Assembly: GCA_026168455.1 (NCBI GenBank)
Contig: JANSJX010000051.1
Coordinates: forward strand, 67,876 to 131,875
Reading direction: 5' to 3'
Source: Theocolax elegans
Lineage: Eukaryota; Arthropoda; Insecta; Hymenoptera; Cerocephalidae
DNA length: 64,000 bases
The notes below the pieces were generated by a model, which made no database searches, was not told where the DNA came from, and worked only from the letters and a program-made list of their open reading frames with translations. A program made the translations under genes and the position numbers. Of the stretch, positions 20,078 to 30,184 are shown one piece after another (position 1 is the first letter of the stretch; each line of letters starts with the position of its first letter).

Positions 20078-20880
20078 TGTAACGAATCAATGTAATATTT
20101 GATTATATTACATTGCTCGTTACATTCTCTCTCTCTGTCTAGCCTGTGTATTAATATTTACAGATGTTACAGGTCAACGTTCGACGATTTTCGGCGATTT
20201 TCGCGGACCTTCGTAAAGGTAAAAGTAGGGAAAGAGAGAGAGAGTTTTCGGTTCGTAAGTGCGAGAGCACTTAGATTAAACTCAACCGTGGAGCGACTAA
20301 TCTCAACCGCCGAGAGATTAAAATTCAACCGTGTGATTAATTGCCACTGTCGTGAGAAACCTTGCGATTTGTTTTCTCCATATTTTGATCGCCCTGTGCT
20401 TGTGATCCTGGTGCTGTGCTGGTGATCCAGTGAAGTTGCAATAGTTTGTTTGGCGACGACGCAGCCCAGGAAGCTAAAGGGTAGCGACTACGCAGACTTC
20501 ACCTGGTTGTTTAACCATCGATCGCGTCTCAAGCACTGTAAGTGCCAGTCTTGTAGTCTCTCTCTCTCTCTTTCTCTCTTTATTTATCTCGCGTGTATAC
20601 TGACCTGCGTTTCGCGCGCTGCGACGCGCCTGTATTATTGTTTTTCCCGAATACATTTATTTCTGTTATTAATTAAATACTGCATTGTTGTTTATTTAAT
20701 TGTTTACCCTCTTTTTCTCGCGTTTCGCTAAATAAAGATTACCGCCGCCTCCGCCTATACGGCTTATTATAGTCGTATTATTACTGAGCGGCTGATCGCG
20801 TAAATGAGACTATTATTTTAACGGTAGTTAATTGTTATTATCTTTTTGTATCTATATTTAAAAATAGCAAAACCGTTACA
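20078..20880 (+). repeat. LTR element 2, 5' LTR
   Basis: 803-bp LTR bounded by TGTAACG and CGTTACA. It contains CT-rich microsatellites and an AATAAA (CGCTAAATAAAG near 20729). The short ORFs at 20099-20425 and 20450-20731 recur exactly in the 3' LTR and are not taken as genes. Confidence 0.94.
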
Positions 20881-20899
20881 TGGCGCCCAACGTGCATGG
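20881..20899 (+). promoter_or_regulatory. tRNA primer-binding site, element 2
   Basis: TGGCGCCCAACGTG directly follows the 5' LTR, a 14-nt match to the expected 3' end of tRNA-Lys(1,2). Confidence 0.82.
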
Positions 20900-21873
20900 T
20901 AATTAGCGATACGCATATTATTGACAATTAATAGTCTCAAAATTTAATTTCTAATATTTAAAAGTTTTAATTCAGTCAATAGGCGTGTTAAATTAAGAGA
21001 TTTTATTTCGAGCATTTCGAGAGCGAGCGAGCGCATTGTTTACGTTTCGCGGTGATTCGCGGTGTTTACGCAGCGAATAATATTTGAATATTGTACTTTC
21101 TATACATTTCGAAAATATTCTTTCGTATCTTATATTATTTGAATCTTAAATCGAATTTTCTTTTCGTTTAATTTTAGCGTATTGCGAATTTAATTATTTC
21201 GTGCTTCTTTTATTATTTAATTGTTTATTTAAATAATTATTAGCGACACCGCGGAAAATAAAATTATTGTTTTTTTTTAATAATTTGTCGTAAACTGTAT
21301 AATCGCAATTTAGGTTGAGTTAGTCTATTTCGCGTGCGTGCGTGTAAGTGTGTGTGTGATTTACGCGGTAAATATAAGTATTGTAGCGTATCGCGGTACA
21401 TGTATGTATGTGTATGTAAGCGTGTGCGCAAATAAAGTAAATTAATTTATTTTTTTTTTTTAATTTGAATTCAATTTAATTTTTTTTTGTTGTTATTATA
21501 AATTATTAAAATAATTTTTATAGCGTTTCTTCGCAATTTAAAATTTTGTTTTTTTTAAATAATTATTATATTTAAACAATTTGTCTTTAAATTCTTTTAA
21601 ACTTGGAATATCATATTTGTTAATTCAATTTTATTCTATTTTTTTGTAAACAATTAGAAAATTAATTTTAACAAGTTGCAGATTTATAATATTTTGTATT
21701 TTTTGCAAATTAGTTGATGTTATTAAATTTAAATTGGTTAAGCGAATTTGCGTATAATTTAATAGCGATTTGCAATTATTTTGTAATTTGTTTAATGAAA
21801 TTTTTTAATTGTGAGAATTTATTTTGCCAATAAGGCCTAAAATTTAAATTTTATTTAATTTTTATAATTCAAA
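20900..21873 (+). other. Untranslated leader of LTR element 2
   Basis: Nearly 1 kb of AT-rich sequence between the primer site and gag, with long T runs and no convincing ORF. Same position and character as the leader of element 1. Confidence 0.6.
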
Positions 21874-24063
21874 ATGGCGTGTATGAACGAGTGTGATTTC
21901 GATCAAACGTACGGAGTTGAGATCCAAGGATGGATTTTGAATCTAACAAGCGATCAATTCGATTCTGTACTTGATCAGCTAGAATTGACGCGCGACGGTA
22001 CGCCCTTTGTACGTGTAGACAGGTTATATAGGCGTTTACGCGGCGATTATACAGACGCGGATTTCGTCCAGTCAACTAGTGACGATGATTTAGTTTCGCG
22101 GACTCGTCGTGAACAAAGACTCTGCACCGTTTTGAAACATGCGAAATTTAGCGAAGAAGCGCAAGTACAGATTGCGCACAGACAGTTTGAAAATCTCAAT
22201 CGAGCGGATGAGAGCGGATTCTCTCCGCTTGCCAATAGCTCGAAGTCAAATGACGATCAACTTGCCGATTCCGATGCGGAATCGCAGCATAGCGAGGTTA
22301 ACGCGGGAAATATCGCGGGGAACCTTGCGGAAAACGCGGCGGAAAACACCGCCGAAAATAATTTTAAATCAAATTTTGAATTGACTTCGATAAAAACGCT
22401 TAACACAACTATACCGGTAAGACCAATTCCTACCATTTCGACCGCGATGATAACGACCGCTACTACAACTACGTACTCGACGACGCAAGCAGCGAGTACG
22501 CATTTACAATCAAGAGGTGCGATACCAAAAACGGTATTTTCTTCAAAAGAAAATAATAAAATAGATAATGATATCGTTTTATGTGCATTAGCTAATGGCG
22601 TAGTCTACAACGCTCCAAGGGGTTTAGCCCTGGAGTTGAGTAGAACGCAATCGCTTGCCTTTCAACAAGAGAAGGAGTTGAATTATCTAAGGCAGCAATT
22701 AGCGGATTTTGCGACGAGTACGCAGCTTCCGACGCAAACGTCAATTGCGGCGGAAAAGCAGCGGAAAAATCGCAAAAGTGTTAATTTTCAAGATACTTTT
22801 AATTTAAATTATTTTGAAACGAATAAGCATCCTGAAGCACCTCAAGCGGTATTACATACGCAAACGGAAAAGTCGCTTGGATCGCGTTTAAACGCAAACG
22901 CGTTAAATTTTCCGACTCCTACGTCTAATTTCTCGTCTCTGCCAGCTCCTGCGGATTGGCAAGAGTCTGGAAGGGGGGAAAATGTGCCTGTAGTTACAAG
23001 CGATCAACTTACGCAAATCTTGTCGAATATGTCGACTAGAGCGCCTATACAGTCACATGACGTAGGTCGCACAGTTCGCCAGTGGAATATTAAGTTTTCC
23101 GGCGAAAAACGCGAAAGCATCGAGGAATTTATTCAGCGCGTAGAAGAATGTCGCAAGTTAGCGCATATTTCCGACGCGGATTTACTGAATGCTTTTTCGG
23201 AATTATTAACTGGCGTAGCGCTACATTGGTATCGCCAATCGCGGAAAGATTGGAATACTTGGGCTGATTTTTGCAATGCTGCTCGACGATGTTATGGCGT
23301 TGAGCAGAACTTTCAGCAGCGCTTAATGGCGGAAGCGCAAGCACGCAAGCAGGGTAGAGAAGAGCCTGCTCGCGATTACATTTTCTGCTTGCTAACTATA
23401 TTTAGCAGAATGAATGCGCCTCCAAGTACGCAGTTTCAGCTAGACATGTTGTATGCTAACATGTTGCCGTCTGTTCGGAAGTTAGTTCCGAAAGAAAAAG
23501 TTACAAGCGTCGATAGGCTTGTGCAGCTAGCTCGTCAGGCGGAAGAGCTTATCGAGGAAGAGCGGAATTTTCCCGCGCCTCCGCCGCCAGAAAAGAGCGT
23601 TCTGCCTTCTGTGGCTTATAAGCAGCCAGATACCAGAGGTAAGAAGGGCGGAAAAGCTGCTAGCGATGATGCTACGGTAAAAGTAGCGAGTATCGCAGAA
23701 CCTACGATGGAAAATTTGGCCAAACTCTTAGAGAAGATGCTAAATGAGAGATTTAGTAAATATGCGAATTCGTTTGCGAATTCCGCCAATAAGAAAGGTC
23801 AAACCGCGCGTAATTTCCATAAACCAGGTGCGCCGAAAGGAGCAAAGAATGTTTCTGATAAGCCATCTGGCGTGACTAGTACCGAGAGGAAGGATGATGG
23901 TAAAAATAAATCATCCATTACTAATGGACAATCCGCGCGTAGTCGCAACCGCGATAAGAAAGCAGGTCCCAAAGAGCGTGTGTACTGCTATCGCTGCGGT
24001 TGGCCCGGGTATATCAAGACGGATTGTCCTGAGTGCTCGGGAAACGAGAAAAGGGGCGAATAG
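21874..24063 (+). CDS. gag: Gag polyprotein, LTR element 2
   Basis: 729-residue particle protein starting with ATG at 21874. The N-terminus (WILNLTSDQFDSVLDQLEL, then a LYRRLRGDYTDADF block) parallels element 1. A capsid-like segment lies at about 395-480 (WNIKFSGEKRESIEEF through NAARRCYG). APPPPEKS follows. The C-terminal knuckle-like motif uses C705, C708, C718 and C721, with Tyr at 713 where classical CCHC knuckles have His. Poly-Ala/Thr and Ser-rich stretches lie between 140 and 260. The frame overlaps pol by 31 nt and contains the slippery heptamer near its end, so most product would be Gag alone, with a minority Gag-Pol fusion. Confidence 0.93.
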   Translation: MACMNECDFDQTYGVEIQGWILNLTSDQFDSVLDQLELTRDGTPFVRVDRLYRRLRGDYTDADFVQSTSDDDLVSRTRREQRLCTVLKHAKFSEEAQVQIAHRQFENLNRADESGFSPLANSSKSNDDQLADSDAESQHSEVNAGNIAGNLAENAAENTAENNFKSNFELTSIKTLNTTIPVRPIPTISTAMITTATTTTYSTTQAASTHLQSRGAIPKTVFSSKENNKIDNDIVLCALANGVVYNAPRGLALELSRTQSLAFQQEKELNYLRQQLADFATSTQLPTQTSIAAEKQRKNRKSVNFQDTFNLNYFETNKHPEAPQAVLHTQTEKSLGSRLNANALNFPTPTSNFSSLPAPADWQESGRGENVPVVTSDQLTQILSNMSTRAPIQSHDVGRTVRQWNIKFSGEKRESIEEFIQRVEECRKLAHISDADLLNAFSELLTGVALHWYRQSRKDWNTWADFCNAARRCYGVEQNFQQRLMAEAQARKQGREEPARDYIFCLLTIFSRMNAPPSTQFQLDMLYANMLPSVRKLVPKEKVTSVDRLVQLARQAEELIEEERNFPAPPPPEKSVLPSVAYKQPDTRGKKGGKAASDDATVKVASIAEPTMENLAKLLEKMLNERFSKYANSFANSANKKGQTARNFHKPGAPKGAKNVSDKPSGVTSTERKDDGKNKSSITNGQSARSRNRDKKAGPKERVYCYRCGWPGYIKTDCPECSGNEKRGE

Positions 24064-27000
24064 ATAAGGTCCCTATCGCCCCAATTATTAGTGAGACCTC
24101 TGATGGTGATAAGTCACAATCAGTACCTGCGCAAACGGAAAAAGTGCCCTCGCTTTTGCCTGTCGGAGTGGACAGACAATCAGCGGAAAAAGGTGTTTGC
24201 GATTCCCGCGCTGAAACGCCAGTGGGGGAGGAAACTCCGCAGTTTACTCGCTGGTGGCTGCAGATCGGAATCGGTGGATTCCGCGTACGCGCTTTGTACG
24301 ATTCAGGGGCGGCTCGCACGGTTATTAATTCCTTAGGCTTGCAAATAGCATCAGCCATAGGAAAACCGTTAACACCTTACATTGGACCAGGTGCACGACT
24401 CGCTAACGGCCAACGCGCTCCAATACTTGGACGTTTAGAGCTGCCGTTTGATTTAGCGAATGAACGCCATTACTTAGATGTTTTAGTAATGAGCGATCTC
24501 GACGCCGATTGTATACTCGGTGCCGATTTTATTCGTGCGTTTAACGCTGTTTTGTTGCCGCGTGAAAATCAGTTGCTGATTGAAAACGTAGCTGACGCAA
24601 TTCAACTTGAAGTATCTGCTATCGGTATTGGTGAGGCCTGCTCACTAGCTGCCGTTGGCTTAGCAGATATTGACGAAGCGCAACGCAAACAACTCAATGA
24701 GTTGTTGCAAAAGCGTTTGACTGCTCCGAATGCAAAGCTAGGCTGTACTAACTTAGCTGAGCATGAAATTGATGTGGGCGGTTCGCGTCCCATCAAACAG
24801 CGCTATTATCCGGTGTCTCAGAAGATCGAGCAAGAGATGCACGCTCAAGTGCAACAGATGCTTGACGCGGGGATAATTCGCCCGTCAACGAGCGAGTGGT
24901 CGAGCCCAGTAGTCATGGTGCGGAAATCTAACGGTACCTATAGATTCTGCATCGACTACCGAAAGCTCAATTCCGTCTCGAAGACCTGCGCTTATCCGCT
25001 TCCCTATATGGAGATTATTTTGCGTAAACTTCAAAGGGCACGCTACATAAGCACGCTGGATTTAAGCAGCGCATACCATCAGATTCCGATGAAAAAGGGA
25101 TCGGAACATCTGACGGCTTTCACGGTGCCTGGCTTAGGCTTATATGAGTTTACTCGTATGCCGTACGGCGTGGCGGGGGGGCCCGCTACGTTCCAGCAAC
25201 TCATTGATAGGGTGATAGGCCCTGAATTGGAACCGTACGCATTTTCGTATCTCGATGACGTTATTATCGTCACCGAGACATTCGAAGAGCATCTCAAATG
25301 GCTTGAGCATGTCCTAAAGCGGGTTGCCGACGCCGGACTTACAATTAACCGTGATAAAAGCGAATTTTGCCGCAGTGAGGTTAAATACCTTGGCGTATTG
25401 GTGAATCGCGATGGATTTCGCCCTGATCCGGACAAGATAGCGCCGATCGTGGATTATCCCGCGCCAACTAACCTCAAAAAGCTACGCTCTTTCCTCGGCA
25501 TGGCTTCATGGTATAGAAAATTTCTAGAGGATTTTGCTACGCTTGCGGAACCGCTTACCAAGTTAACAAAGAAAAATGTTAAATTTGAGTGGGGCGAGGA
25601 ACAACAGTTCGCTTTTGAACAAATCAAAGCGTTGATAGCATCTGCGCCTATCCTCCATCGGCCATCTTTCGAGCATCAGTTTGTTATTCAGACTGACGCT
25701 AGCGACACTGGCTTAGGAGCGGTTTTAACGCAAACTATCGACGGAGAAGAGCGAGTACTTAGTTTCGCCAGTCGTACGTTAAACGCGGCGGAACGTAACT
25801 ACTCGGTTACCGAACGAGAGTGCTTAGCTGTATTATGGGCCGTGGAAAAATTCCGCTCATATGTAGAAGGTTATCGCTTTAAGGTTATAACAGACCATGG
25901 CAGTTTAAAATGGCTGTGTAACTTGCGTAACCCTACTGGACGCTTAGCGCGTTGGGCACTTAAGCTCCAAAGCTATGATTATGAGATCGAGCACCGCAAA
26001 GGATCTCTTAACGTTGTGCCTGATGCCCTCTCTCGTGCATTCGAAGACGACTCGGATTGCGACATCGCTGTCGTAAGTTTGCCGTACAATACACAAGATG
26101 AGTGGTATACGCAAAAACTTGCGAATGTCAGCGGAAATCCGGAAAAATACCAAGACTGGAAGATGCTTGGAGGTAGATTATATCATTATAAGCCTGACCC
26201 TTCCATAGATGACTATTTTGAAGACGAAGACGCTTGGAAACTGGCGGTACCGCAGGAGAAACGTCAACAAGTTCTCTGCGAGAATCATGATGAGCCAACT
26301 GCTGGACATCTTGGCCGAAACAAAACGTATCAGCGGATAGCGCGATACTATTATTGGCCTGCGATGCTTAAAGATATCGCCGAATTTGTGCGGAATTGCT
26401 CGATTTGCCAACAATGTAAAGTGCCACAGCAGGCTCCTGCAGGTTTCATGGGAAAACGTGTTATTTCGCGTCCATGGGAAATTGTTGCAGGTGATATCAT
26501 GGGACCGTTTCCACGTTCTTCGCATGGATTTGAATATCTTTTAATATTCATGGACTTATTCACTCGTTGGATAGAGTGTATCCCTATACGGAAAGCGAAC
26601 TCGCATACCATTCGGCGCGAGCTGAATGAGCGCGTTTTCTTGCGTTTCGGCGTGCCTGATGTTTTTCATTCCGACAATGGCACGGAGTTTAAGAATGCTG
26701 CTATGGAGCAATTCTTAGCTGAACACGGCGTGGTTCATACTACGATTCCGCCTTACCATGCACAGGCGAATCCTGTAGAACGCGTTAATCGCACGATAAA
26801 AACGATGATTACTTCGTTTATCGAGGCGAATCATAAAACATGGGACGCTCACATCTCTGAGCTCATGTTCGCGTATAATACCGCCGTGCAAGATTCTACC
26901 GGCGCAAGTCCTGCTTTCCTAAATATGGGAAGAAACCCTGTTCCGCCGAAAAGCTTGCGGAAAACAGAAGATCAAGCCGTCGCCGACAGCGAAGCCGCAG

Positions 27001-27677
27001 CAGCTGTTCAAAATTGGCAACAGCGTATGCAAACGTTGCCAGAGCTGCAAGCTCAAGCTGCTGAACGAGCGACATGCGCACAAGCCCGTCAGGCCGAATA
27101 TTATAATTCAAAACGCCGCGATGTACAATTTGCCGTGGGACAAAAAGTTTCTAAGCGGAATCGTATACTTTCGTCCGCTGCCCAAGGCATAGCTGCTAAG
27201 CTAGCTCCGAAGTACATCGGACCTTTTATTGTTTCGGCGTTACTCGGCTCAAACGTGGTGGAGCTCATCAGCAATGATGGAAAAGAAGCAGGTAAATGCC
27301 ACGTCAATGACCTGAAACCGTATTATGAGGACCAGACAGACGTAACTGAGGAGAGTAAATTAAATCGAGAGGATGCGACGAGGGACAGCGAGGGATTAAA
27401 CGCAGAGCGAAGAGCTAGCGACGAGTCCAACGATAATGATCCTATGAGCGCGAACGCACTGCGTAAGCGAGGTAGGCCGCGCAAAACTCGGGTAGTTGTT
27501 AGTCGTATGACCGCGGTTGACCGTGCCCCTTCTAACGAGCGATTGAAGGCGAACGTTAATGTACACGCGAATCCTTCGACGACGGGAAATAGGCGCGGAA
27601 GACCGAAAGGGGTGAAGAACAGGCCCGTATCCCCGGTAGAAACGATCGAACGGCGCACTCGGTCGCGAAAACCGTAA
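24033..27677 (+). CDS. pol: Pol polyprotein (protease, reverse transcriptase, RNase H, integrase), LTR element 2
   Basis: 1,214-codon frame, opened by GTG and not ATG, in the -1 frame relative to gag. Landmarks in order are protease DSG (90-92), reverse transcriptase LDLSSAYHQ (from about 342) and YLDD (406-409), and RNase H TDASD (554-558). Then come the integrase zinc site H752, H759, C789, C792, catalytic D821, D881 and E916, and GPF in the GPY/F module (about 1063-1065). The tail has two AT-hook-like motifs, KRGRPRK (about 1145) and RRGRPKG (about 1187). All catalytic residues are present and there is no internal stop, so the enzyme set looks functional. It would be made as a Gag-Pol fusion through the signal at 24039-24081. 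Confidence 0.96.
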   Translation: MLGKREKGRIDKVPIAPIISETSDGDKSQSVPAQTEKVPSLLPVGVDRQSAEKGVCDSRAETPVGEETPQFTRWWLQIGIGGFRVRALYDSGAARTVINSLGLQIASAIGKPLTPYIGPGARLANGQRAPILGRLELPFDLANERHYLDVLVMSDLDADCILGADFIRAFNAVLLPRENQLLIENVADAIQLEVSAIGIGEACSLAAVGLADIDEAQRKQLNELLQKRLTAPNAKLGCTNLAEHEIDVGGSRPIKQRYYPVSQKIEQEMHAQVQQMLDAGIIRPSTSEWSSPVVMVRKSNGTYRFCIDYRKLNSVSKTCAYPLPYMEIILRKLQRARYISTLDLSSAYHQIPMKKGSEHLTAFTVPGLGLYEFTRMPYGVAGGPATFQQLIDRVIGPELEPYAFSYLDDVIIVTETFEEHLKWLEHVLKRVADAGLTINRDKSEFCRSEVKYLGVLVNRDGFRPDPDKIAPIVDYPAPTNLKKLRSFLGMASWYRKFLEDFATLAEPLTKLTKKNVKFEWGEEQQFAFEQIKALIASAPILHRPSFEHQFVIQTDASDTGLGAVLTQTIDGEERVLSFASRTLNAAERNYSVTERECLAVLWAVEKFRSYVEGYRFKVITDHGSLKWLCNLRNPTGRLARWALKLQSYDYEIEHRKGSLNVVPDALSRAFEDDSDCDIAVVSLPYNTQDEWYTQKLANVSGNPEKYQDWKMLGGRLYHYKPDPSIDDYFEDEDAWKLAVPQEKRQQVLCENHDEPTAGHLGRNKTYQRIARYYYWPAMLKDIAEFVRNCSICQQCKVPQQAPAGFMGKRVISRPWEIVAGDIMGPFPRSSHGFEYLLIFMDLFTRWIECIPIRKANSHTIRRELNERVFLRFGVPDVFHSDNGTEFKNAAMEQFLAEHGVVHTTIPPYHAQANPVERVNRTIKTMITSFIEANHKTWDAHISELMFAYNTAVQDSTGASPAFLNMGRNPVPPKSLRKTEDQAVADSEAAAAVQNWQQRMQTLPELQAQAAERATCAQARQAEYYNSKRRDVQFAVGQKVSKRNRILSSAAQGIAAKLAPKYIGPFIVSALLGSNVVELISNDGKEAGKCHVNDLKPYYEDQTDVTEESKLNREDATRDSEGLNAERRASDESNDNDPMSANALRKRGRPRKTRVVVSRMTAVDRAPSNERLKANVNVHANPSTTGNRRGRPKGVKNRPVSPVETIERRTRSRKP
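24039..24081 (+). promoter_or_regulatory. Predicted -1 ribosomal frameshift signal, gag-pol of element 2
   Basis: The gag frame reads TCG GGA AAC, so the heptamer is G GGA AAC (24039-24045), a classic -1 slippery site. Spacer GAGAAAA (24046-24052) is 7 nt. A stem GGGGCG (24053-24058) pairs with CGCCCC (24076-24081), extended by ATAG with CTAT past one bulged A. Confidence 0.85.
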
Positions 27678-27975
27678 AATTCCCTTCGAGCGATTGATGT
27701 ATTTACGCGTACCGTTCTCTGAATCTGTAATTTTTATAATCTTTTTCATTCTGTCATTCGTATAAAACATGGCCTGATATTTACTAACCTGTTCCAGAAT
27801 TATCTCTGATGAACTGCCCAAGTCGCTTGTTACAATAAAGAGAGAAGAGCTCATATTAGGCTTTACTTTAGTTATTCATAAATATTATTTATGTTAATTA
27901 TCATTTTCATTTTGTCTTCTGGCCTAGAGAGAGAGTAGAAATGCAGAGCTGGTACGTCTTCGGCTACCCAGCGTC
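27678..27975 (+). other. Non-coding 3' region of LTR element 2
   Basis: About 300 bp between the pol stop and the purine tract. There is no env frame and no further motif. Confidence 0.6.
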
Positions 27976-27988
27976 TGGAAGGGGGGAG
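27976..27988 (+). promoter_or_regulatory. Polypurine tract of LTR element 2
   Basis: GGAAGGGGGGAG immediately before the 3' LTR, the plus-strand primer. Confidence 0.8.
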
Positions 27989-28791
27989 TGTAACGAATCA
28001 ATGTAATATTTGATTATATTACATTGCTCGTTACATTCTCTCTCTCTGTCTAGCCTGTGTATTAATATTTACAGATGTTACAGGTCAACGTTCGACGATT
28101 TTCGGCGATTTTCGCGGACCTTCGTAAAGGTAAAAGTAGGGAAAGAGAGAGAGAGTTTTCGGTTCGTAAGTGCGAGAGCACTTAGATTAAACTCAACCGT
28201 GGAGCGACTAATCTCAACCGCCGAGAGATTAAAATTCAACCGTGTGATTAATTGCCACTGTCGTGAGAAACCTTGCGATTTGTTTTCTCCATATTTTGAT
28301 CGCCCTGTGCTTGTGATCCTGGTGCTGTGCTGGTGATCCAGTGAAGTTGCAATAGTTTGTTTGGCGACGACGCAGCCCAGGAAGCTAAAGGGTAGCGACT
28401 ACGCAGACTTCACCTGGTTGTTTAACCATCGATCGCGTCTCAAGCACTGTAAGTGCCAGTCTTGTAGTCTCTCTCTCTCTCTTTCTCTCTTTATTTATCT
28501 CGCGTGTATACTGACCTGCGTTTCGCGCGCTGCGACGCGCCTGTATTATTGTTTTTCCCGAATACATTTATTTCTGTTATTAATTAAATACTGCATTGTT
28601 GTTTATTTAATTGTTTACCCTCTTTTTCTCGCGTTTCGCTAAATAAAGATTACCGCCGCCTCCGCCTATACGGCTTATTATAGTCGTATTATTACTGAGC
28701 GGCTGATCGCGTAAATGAGACTATTATTTTAACGGTAGTTAATTGTTATTATCTTTTTGTATCTATATTTAAAAATAGCAAAACCGTTACA
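27989..28791 (+). repeat. LTR element 2, 3' LTR
   Basis: 803 bp, same as 20078-20880 where compared, followed by the ATAT duplication at 28792-28795. Confidence 0.94.
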
Positions 28792-28795
28792 ATAT

Positions 28796-29615
28796 ATAAT
28801 GGGTTAATATACAGGGTGTTCTTTTAATGATTCCGTTCCTTCGGCATACATACAGAGCAGGAGATTCTAAGCAACTTTTTCCTTTAGCAAATTTTGATTT
28901 GATGCATAATTAATAAGATAACTAGCTACCATTCCTCGGTCGCGAACGCTCCCTCGGTCGAATAAAATTAATTAATCTCTCGGTAGAATATATCCTGAAT
29001 TAATGCGATTATCATTATGAAATTATAACTATTTATGTACAGTAACGATATATCTATGACAATAATGGTGAATGTATTATTTATTAATAATTAAGGGTTA
29101 AATAAAATAAATCAGACGTATTAGAATAAAATAATATTTAATTATTCATAAATTAAAGAAATATTTATATATATATATATGTATATTTGTACATTATATT
29201 TTAATTCCTTAATTTCTATCAACGAATATAGTTTTATGAATACCTTTTAATTTCATTTATTTCACAATCATCATATTTCATGATTGGCATACTAATTATT
29301 GATAATTTTTTCTCATTTTTAAATTCGTTCACTTTAGCTCCTTTTAGAGCCATAATCCACATTATATTAAAATTTTATACTGTCAAAATGACGATTAAGG
29401 ATAAATTATGTTATATTTTTTTAAATAGTTTGTAAAAATTAATATTTTTTAATTCAATATGATCGCGGCACTCAAAGGAATAATTAGACATAGTGTTTGA
29501 CTTTTTTATAGGTATTTAATAAATTTTTTAATGGTTTTAACGGGGTGCCATAGTCAATATTTATCCTCCCTACCTTAGCGGCAATCGTGATTATCAGTAA
29601 TAAATTAGTAAATAA
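28796..29615. other. AT-rich stretch, no gene seen
   Basis: Mostly A/T-rich. A segment at 29460-29560 (GATCGCGG, TTAATTAGA-like words, TATAGGTATTTAAT) recurs at 30045-30125 and 30690-30770. These are dispersed pieces of one repeat family. No ORF of note. Confidence 0.5.
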
Positions 29616-29878
29616 AACAGTATGTGAAAAAATAAGAGAAGAGACGCCTTCGTTTATTAATAATCTAACTGTGTGCTGAATTTCAGATTAAAATTATATT
29701 GCGTTTTTGAGAAAAGTCTTACCAAATATGTGAACCTAACCTCAACGAGGTAGGAAGATTTGATGTTTTTGGTAAGATTCTTCTCGAAAACGCAATAATA
29801 TTTTAATCTAAAATTCAGCACACAGTATGTTTGTCAATAAACGAAGGCGCCTCTTCTCTTATTTTTTCACATACTGTT
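29616..29878. mobile_element. Fold-back element, about 263 bp
   Basis: The ends AACAGTATGTGAAAAAATAAG (left) and its inverse (right, ending 29878) start arms of about 120 bp that pair with scattered mismatches. The centre is near 29747 (ACCT CAACG AGGT). No ORF; probably a MITE. Confidence 0.75.
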
Positions 29879-30184
29879 CTACTTTTTTATTAATTAATCA
29901 TCAAAAATTGAGTATGGAACCCCCTTAAAGTTTAAGTCTGAGCGTACTTCCGTACGTCCGTACGTCCGTACAGGCAAACTTTTTATTTTTGAACTCTTCT
30001 TATATCTCTCTTGGATTTTCGAAAAAATGAATTTTTTTTTAATGAAAGTGATCGCGGAACCACACGGATTAATTAGAAATAGTGTTTAACTTTTTTTATA
30101 GGTGTTTAATTACTTTTTTAAATAGTTAACCTCGATTATTTAAAACGATTATTTATTTGTTTATCTCGATCAGTTATAACTGAA

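Larger units (their letters stand above)
20078..28791 (+). mobile_element. LTR element 2: complete Ty3/Gypsy retrotransposon, plus strand
   Basis: This is an 8,714-bp element with two 803-bp LTRs (20078-20880 and 27989-28791) that read the same where compared. They begin TGTAACG and end CGTTACA. The target duplication is ATAT (20074-20077 and 28792-28795). Order: LTR, primer site, AT-rich leader, gag, pol, purine tract, LTR. Both large frames are uninterrupted. Its proteins resemble those of element 1 throughout but are clearly diverged, so it is a sister family and not the same one. No env ORF. It looks recently inserted and potentially active. Confidence 0.96.

Noticed and set aside
20099..20731. 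ORFs within the LTRs of element 2
   Set aside because: Exact copies in both LTRs, no domains, and the position is typical of regulatory sequence.
27678..27988. An env gene after pol in element 2
   Set aside because: Only about 300 bp lie between pol and the LTR, with no signal peptide or membrane frame.
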